From Vreelandella zhaodongensis (GTDB lineage: Bacteria > Pseudomonadota > Gammaproteobacteria > Pseudomonadales > Halomonadaceae), in the NCBI RefSeq assembly GCF_013415115.1, contig NZ_JACCDD010000010.1, forward strand, positions 49,703 to 113,702: a stretch of 64,000 nt of DNA, in the 5' to 3' direction. Made by a program: the position numbers and the translations under genes. The notes under the pieces were generated by a model. It made no database searches. It saw only the letters and a list, made by a program, of their open reading frames with translations, and had not been told where the DNA came from. The first letter of the stretch is position 1. Each line of letters opens with the position of its first letter. Below are positions 56,601 to 64,000 of this stretch, piece by piece.

Positions 56601-56811
56601 ATCGGCTAGGAAAATTCTGCTTTGTGGTCAACATTGCCAAGTGTTGGCGCCGCTATTGGGTGGAGAAGCTTGTGGTGTGTTTCACTTCGCGGATGTCAAC
56701 GCTCTTGAGTCAGCACTGCCTGACCACCTAATGCCGCAAGATAGCGTACTTGCCAAGGCATCCCATGGCACCGGGCTGCACACGCTTTTTTCTCAGCTAC
56801 CTCATGATTAA
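53611..56811 (+). CDS. Helical-toroid / MurF-like ligase fusion protein
   Basis: A 1066-residue protein I do not recognise as a named gene. Residues about 610-1060 are a complete MurF-like ligase: N-terminal FQPGQVVVARGKEMDKGFLPF, P-loop GSAGKTT (722-728), EMAIGSMAQNTELARPDIAI, DETYNANPLSMRMALE and GDMLELG. Residues about 1-230 match nothing I know. About 235-600 is helix-rich with repeated YDGEAAFALMRLYDHT-, GANAVAILALVKYHQV- and DDRYAELADALA-type helices, as in alpha/alpha-toroid enzymes. MurF joins a dipeptide to UDP-muramyl peptide by ATP; the acceptor here is unknown. No signal peptide, so cytoplasmic. Weak ribosome site; it follows the LuxR gene by 41 bases and overlaps the next gene by 8. 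Confidence 0.8.
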   Translation: MPDHKSSSLPCPLPQSEQGAGKATQSARAVDLTHALDGIGETVMPMWLNRHAQLAEFAQVMLMSASDGYERAQVTSVQLDVGNLQAGNWAALLPILKQALEQLERKFLHPLVWCRLEWPFAVREWHWLALKQEIKRYKRNYFRSGIAFVGKRFPRLLLTEMELNANACLYAGNQVAHADVNQAHLERYIKARHGSSQMPDFADNMPAWSFSTTGVFVDVSGEKANVHALDTQPRRWGRRATPPLTAVSTGELIARSTRFLGKQVSQDGRYVYGYFPCFDRRINTYNSLRHASSTYALLEGYEACAEQALLSHEELDVLRQQIASALSGLCSQFVIHRQGAAYVVDVGDIIKLGANAVAILALVKYHQVTGDDRYAELADALALGISRMQETDGSFVHVLNAADLSVKEKTRIIYYDGEAAFALMRLYDHTRDSRWLACVVKAFDYFIASGHENAHDHWLAYCSNELVTHCPERKYFAFAVRNIAGYVDFIRERITTFPTLLELSMAFHKTLLKLEKRPDLADVLNGFDTNAFYRALHARANYLLNGFFWPEVAMYFKAPATIVDGFFIRHHSFRVRIDDVEHYLSGLVAYQQMLREGGYASVKPPLGNRLDAKAIASATEGRWTSVPSDEWQARGLCCWPKSFQPGQVVVARGKEMDKGFLPFAAVRSLVSKGASAVLCDDSEAYRDIGVPVLQVPDVRAATLAIGRWQRRCYAGRVVGITGSAGKTTAVAMLAHVLSYSGAVGQTQGSANLPIGIAWNIASMPQEARYWVVEMAIGSMAQNTELARPDIAIITNIAASHLVYHRSLDEIARKKALIFQSMPPDGVAILYRDMPQYTYLAEQARRYHLQVVSFGEHPDADIRMLEFAGNSGRIMFDGAVYELCMSAAGRHMLLNAMAVLAVARHEHLPLETIMAGLASFQAVVGRGEVRGLDCYGMPITLYDETYNANPLSMRMALEAFSSLPVEADKKLLIIGDMLELGSAAEALHQELVPILATLSARKILLCGQHCQVLAPLLGGEACGVFHFADVNALESALPDHLMPQDSVLAKASHGTGLHTLFSQLPHD

Positions 56812-57826
56812 ACATCTATCGTCATACCAGCGTGGTTGGGTTGCTCTGCTAATGCTTTGCGCAACAATGGGCAAGCTAACGCCAGTAATTGCCCAACCAC
56901 CTCCAGAAGCGGGGGAATGCTATTACCTGCAGCGTGATACACCGCTCGAGGTACTGGCAAATGAGTCGGATCATGCTGATCGTTTAGATAGCATTCACTA
57001 CTTTGTCGAGGCCGTTGATCAGGAAGTGGCGCAGAGCGCCACGAGACTTGATGACTTGGAAATGCAGCTTAAAGCCGCCGATGTGCTTTATCGCGAAGTG
57101 CTTGGGCTTACGCCACCTTTGCTTATGCCACGTTATCAGCGTGCAGGCTTTATTATGGTGATATTACGTGCTGATCAATCACGTGGCGGACAAGCTTATG
57201 ATGAAGTTGTACGCAGTCCGACTGTGCCTGATTGCCATATTCGCATGGCTCTAGGTGGCCAAGTGGATCCAGCCGGAAACTTAACACCTGCACATGAGCT
57301 TTTTCATCTCTATCAAAATGCTCACATGATGTTTAAGCAAGGTTGGGTGCATGAAGGATTGGCCCGGTGGTCGGAATCGCTATTGAGAGGGGGTGTGCAA
57401 GAGGGGAAGCCCTTACCCGCTAATGTCGAGGCGCTTGAAGTGGTGATGCAAGACAGCTACGGCGCAGCCCCATTTTGGCAGCGATTGTTTTATCTGCTTG
57501 ATCCTCAGGGGGATAACTCCATTCCGAAGGAGCTTCGAGATAAACGCTATCATGATGGCGGCCTGGTAGTGGAAGTGAGCAAGTTTTATGGCAGCGCATT
57601 CCTGCCGTTACTTTTCTCTTCACTGCATGAGGTCGGAGTGGCGCTGGCCCATCAAGAGCAATGGCCAGTGTATGGTTGGGCAGAGGCCGAACAGCGCAGC
57701 CTGCGTCATAATGAGATCATCCTATCCGCTGTGCATCATGCCGTTTCAACGTATATGCCAATAGCCGATCAGCCGGACGAGTTACGTGCTTTTATGCAAC
57801 TTATTGAACCAATGATTGATCAATGA
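56804..57826 (+). CDS. Secreted zinc metallopeptidase-like protein (HExxH)
   Basis: A 340-residue protein with a signal peptide (MIKHLSSYQRGWVALLMLC, cleavage near VIAQPP). The zinc site is H-E-L-F-H at residues 164-168; HEGLARWSE at 183-191 supplies Glu184 as likely third ligand, the gluzincin pattern. I do not recognise the family. Probable location: periplasm. ATG 56804 lies in the end of the MurF-like gene (8-base overlap), and the stop overlaps the next gene by 4 bases. A role in processing the adhesin or a peptide made by the ligase is inference. Confidence 0.82.
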   Translation: MIKHLSSYQRGWVALLMLCATMGKLTPVIAQPPPEAGECYYLQRDTPLEVLANESDHADRLDSIHYFVEAVDQEVAQSATRLDDLEMQLKAADVLYREVLGLTPPLLMPRYQRAGFIMVILRADQSRGGQAYDEVVRSPTVPDCHIRMALGGQVDPAGNLTPAHELFHLYQNAHMMFKQGWVHEGLARWSESLLRGGVQEGKPLPANVEALEVVMQDSYGAAPFWQRLFYLLDPQGDNSIPKELRDKRYHDGGLVVEVSKFYGSAFLPLLFSSLHEVGVALAHQEQWPVYGWAEAEQRSLRHNEIILSAVHHAVSTYMPIADQPDELRAFMQLIEPMIDQ

Positions 57827-59646
57827 GCAACCTAGCGGCACATAGTCAGATGGAAGAGATCCATGGGGATCAAGTTCGCGACTTAATGGCTGCGCTGGCG
57901 CGTGCAGTGTTGTGGCCGTTTCGCTGGCGCGTATTGACCATCCTGTTGATGCAGGTGGCAAGCCAAATCATGTTGTTGGCAAGCTTGGTACTACCCTGGC
58001 AATTGCTTCAAGTATTGATAACTGGGCGCAGTCGCATAGATGGCTGGGTTCTCGGAGCGGATACCCACGGTGGTAAGATAGCGGTATTAATAGCATTGGC
58101 AGTACTCTGTTTTTGCGCCTACGCCTTTCTTCAATGGTTAGTTAAAAAAGCCATAGCACGTCTTTCGACCTTAATTCTGGGGCATTTGAATAAAACTCGG
58201 CTAGTGGCCAACCATCGATTACTGGGCAAGCGTGTACTAGGTGTGGTGATAGGCGCCCTATCATCAACGGTGATTGCCTTACTCTTCTGCTTGGTGATCG
58301 CTCTTCTGCATCCTCTGTTAGCGCTATTGGCAATTTCATGTGTGCTGGGGTTGGTGATGGTGGTTGGTTTTTACTATCGCTTTGAGCGGGTGCAGAAAAT
58401 TCAGAATACGTTGCAAGGTAACGTTCTGACAGTCATCAATGTCAGCTTTGCCCTTGGGTTTTTAATTATTGTGTTGGATTACATCAATGGGACGATGCGC
58501 CCACTTCTGACACTGTTCATACTGCTGCTAGGAATGCGCCAATTGATGGCAGCCAGTGTCAATGGGTTGGTGAATTTCTTGAGCATTATTAAGTATTTTC
58601 AGCAGATTAATATGCTGCTTTTGCCGCGCTCCCAGCAGGTGTCTCTCTTTTCAACCACGGATTTTGTACAACGCTTTGAACAAGCGACTCTCAAACAGTG
58701 GCTCTTGCCTTGGGTGGTTGAGTGTAACTACTGTCACCGAGAACCCGAAATTATACAATGTCGCCTGCTTTATGGGAGAGCCATAGCGCACGTATTAGTT
58801 TGTGATACTGATAGCCACGGCTCCCCTCGCTATATGTTGCTCAAGTGCTACGTCACTGCACGAGAAAATGAAGCGCTTCATGAGACCGCACTTTTGAGTG
58901 AAGTAAGCGGTCATTGCTATGGTGCCATCCCGACAGTCCCTGTTTTACGAGCAAGTGGCTGTTTGCCGTGGTGTTCTTTTGTGTTGTTAGAGGTGGGTGA
59001 CCAACCACCCCAGTGGAAGAACTCTGAAGAGCGTAAACCGTGGATGAATGAGCTGCGTCAATGCCTTCGTCATGTCCCTTTGCCCAACAGGCTGATTACC
59101 CAGTACACCGCAACGTTTGCCTCTTTACCTGAGCGTATGAGGAAAATTAAGGCTTCGCATTTTGCATACCTGACCCAAGAAGACAAACAGCGCTTTCAAG
59201 TTGAGCGCTTCATGCGGCTCTGGCCGTTTATGGTCGTGGAGATGGAAAGGGTGCCCAAATGTCTGACAGTGCAAAATCCGAGTAGCGCCCGCGTGGCCGT
59301 TATAGACAATCATATGCTTCTACTGGACTGGCAGGGCTGGGTATATGACACGCTGGGGACACATTGGCCGCTATCCGCAAAACTCCATGCGGAAGTGCTT
59401 GAGATGATCAGCAGTCAATGGGAAAGCTCTGAGAGCCAGCAAGGCTGGTCTGAGTTTAATTCACCAACCATGGCTGCGAACTACGTTGCATTGGTTGCGC
59501 GTGCGCACGAATTTTGCCAACGTTGCCAGCTTAATAATGATCCTGGCGCACTTAATATGATGGCTGGGCTTATAAAAGCCTACGAGGCCATCAGTCTGGC
59601 TGATGAGCAGAATAAAGCCAAGGCAGAACGCTCTATTGAGCACTGA
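57823..59646 (+). CDS. Membrane protein: ABC-type transmembrane-like domain plus kinase-like region
   Basis: A 607-residue protein. The first 275 residues hold about six hydrophobic segments arranged like an ABC exporter transmembrane domain (RVLTILLMQVASQIMLLASL; LVLPWQLLQVLITG), but no Walker A, signature or Walker B motif follows. The C-terminal 330 residues resemble a kinase or APH fold: RYMLLKCYVTARENEALHE could give the ATP-site Lys and Glu, SFVLLEVGDQPP the hinge, and MLLLDWQGW the metal-binding Asp. The catalytic loop is not recognisable, so it may be a pseudokinase. This reading is inference. Coupled to the peptidase gene. Confidence 0.65.
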   Translation: MSNLAAHSQMEEIHGDQVRDLMAALARAVLWPFRWRVLTILLMQVASQIMLLASLVLPWQLLQVLITGRSRIDGWVLGADTHGGKIAVLIALAVLCFCAYAFLQWLVKKAIARLSTLILGHLNKTRLVANHRLLGKRVLGVVIGALSSTVIALLFCLVIALLHPLLALLAISCVLGLVMVVGFYYRFERVQKIQNTLQGNVLTVINVSFALGFLIIVLDYINGTMRPLLTLFILLLGMRQLMAASVNGLVNFLSIIKYFQQINMLLLPRSQQVSLFSTTDFVQRFEQATLKQWLLPWVVECNYCHREPEIIQCRLLYGRAIAHVLVCDTDSHGSPRYMLLKCYVTARENEALHETALLSEVSGHCYGAIPTVPVLRASGCLPWCSFVLLEVGDQPPQWKNSEERKPWMNELRQCLRHVPLPNRLITQYTATFASLPERMRKIKASHFAYLTQEDKQRFQVERFMRLWPFMVVEMERVPKCLTVQNPSSARVAVIDNHMLLLDWQGWVYDTLGTHWPLSAKLHAEVLEMISSQWESSESQQGWSEFNSPTMAANYVALVARAHEFCQRCQLNNDPGALNMMAGLIKAYEAISLADEQNKAKAERSIEH

Positions 59647-59763
59647 CAGATCATTATAGTTCCAAGCATGTTCGCCAGCTCCTTCCTGCCGCTGTGTTCG
59701 TACTGTCCACCGGTACAATATGAATTCCCACCCATCAAGACTAGCCTGTTGCAAAATGCCGTT

Positions 59764-59783
59764 AATGAAAATTTACTTTCATT
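59764..59783. promoter_or_regulatory. Inverted repeat upstream of the adhesin gene
   Basis: AATGAAA (59764-59770) and TTTCATT (59777-59783) with a 6-base spacer, 55 bases before the adhesin start, in the 191-bp gap that should hold its promoter. It may be an operator or part of the 5' leader. No strong -35/-10 pair or terminator is visible. Confidence 0.4.
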
Positions 59784-59837
59784 GGTTCTTACTAAAGCGG
59801 CGACCTCTTTGATGAAACAGCGGGTGGGATACAGCAC

Positions 59838-64000
<4,163 letters not shown>

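Overview
The window looks like chromosomal DNA of a moderately halophilic gammaproteobacterium, most likely Halomonas or a close relative (Halomonadaceae). This rests on gene content, not on a database search: a TAT-exported high-potential iron-sulfur protein, a PhaR regulator of polyhydroxyalkanoate storage, two complete Mrp-type Na+/H+ antiporter operons back to back, and acidic surface proteins. Most of the window is compact core genome with operons joined by 1-8 nt overlaps. I see no insertion sequence, prophage or CRISPR array.

Layout. 1-8.1 kb: the end of a 2,4-dienoyl-CoA reductase, a threonine aldolase, the stress operon prkA-yeaH-ycgB, a HiPIP and a stand-alone Lrp ligand-binding domain. 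8.2-17.7 kb: a non-specific nuclease, three tandem tRNA-Leu(CAG) genes, rnr-rlmB, the ribosomal operon rpsF-rpsR-(membrane protein)-rplI, dnaB and two small conserved proteins. 17.7-20.9 kb: a DCC-family protein overlapping an iron-sulfur photolyase-like protein, then hemH. 20.9-33.2 kb: two divergent Mrp operons, one with a fused A/B subunit (six genes, minus strand) and one with seven separate genes (plus strand), around a 488-bp control region holding four TTGTATA motifs.

33.4-47.5 kb: a short DUF2256 gene overlapping a DASH cryptochrome, a DUF3429 protein, a lytic transglycosylase, an aspartic-type protease-like protein, rsmE, phaR, purD, a thioesterase, a phosphoribulokinase-like kinase, hinT, ettA, a short LOV photoreceptor, an MFS transporter, a SelW-like protein and an EamA transporter. 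Light-related genes are frequent: two photolyase/cryptochrome proteins of different classes and one LOV protein lie within about 27 kb.

47.7-64.0 kb is the most unusual part. A type I secretion system (TolC-like channel, LapB-like ABC exporter with a degenerate C39 domain, LapC-like HlyD adaptor) is followed without a clear break by a LuxR-type regulator with a degenerate receiver and by three unusual genes: a 1066-residue protein that joins a helical toroid-like region to a complete MurF-like ligase, a secreted HExxH zinc peptidase, and a membrane protein resembling an ABC transmembrane domain without ATPase but with a kinase-like C-terminal region. Next comes a giant LapA/BapA-type adhesin that runs off the window. 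Its N-terminus has a retention module with a TAAG site, then 839 residues of almost perfect Asp-Ala alternation, then Ig-like repeats of 104 residues. I propose the three genes as an uncharacterised accessory module for this adhesin system.
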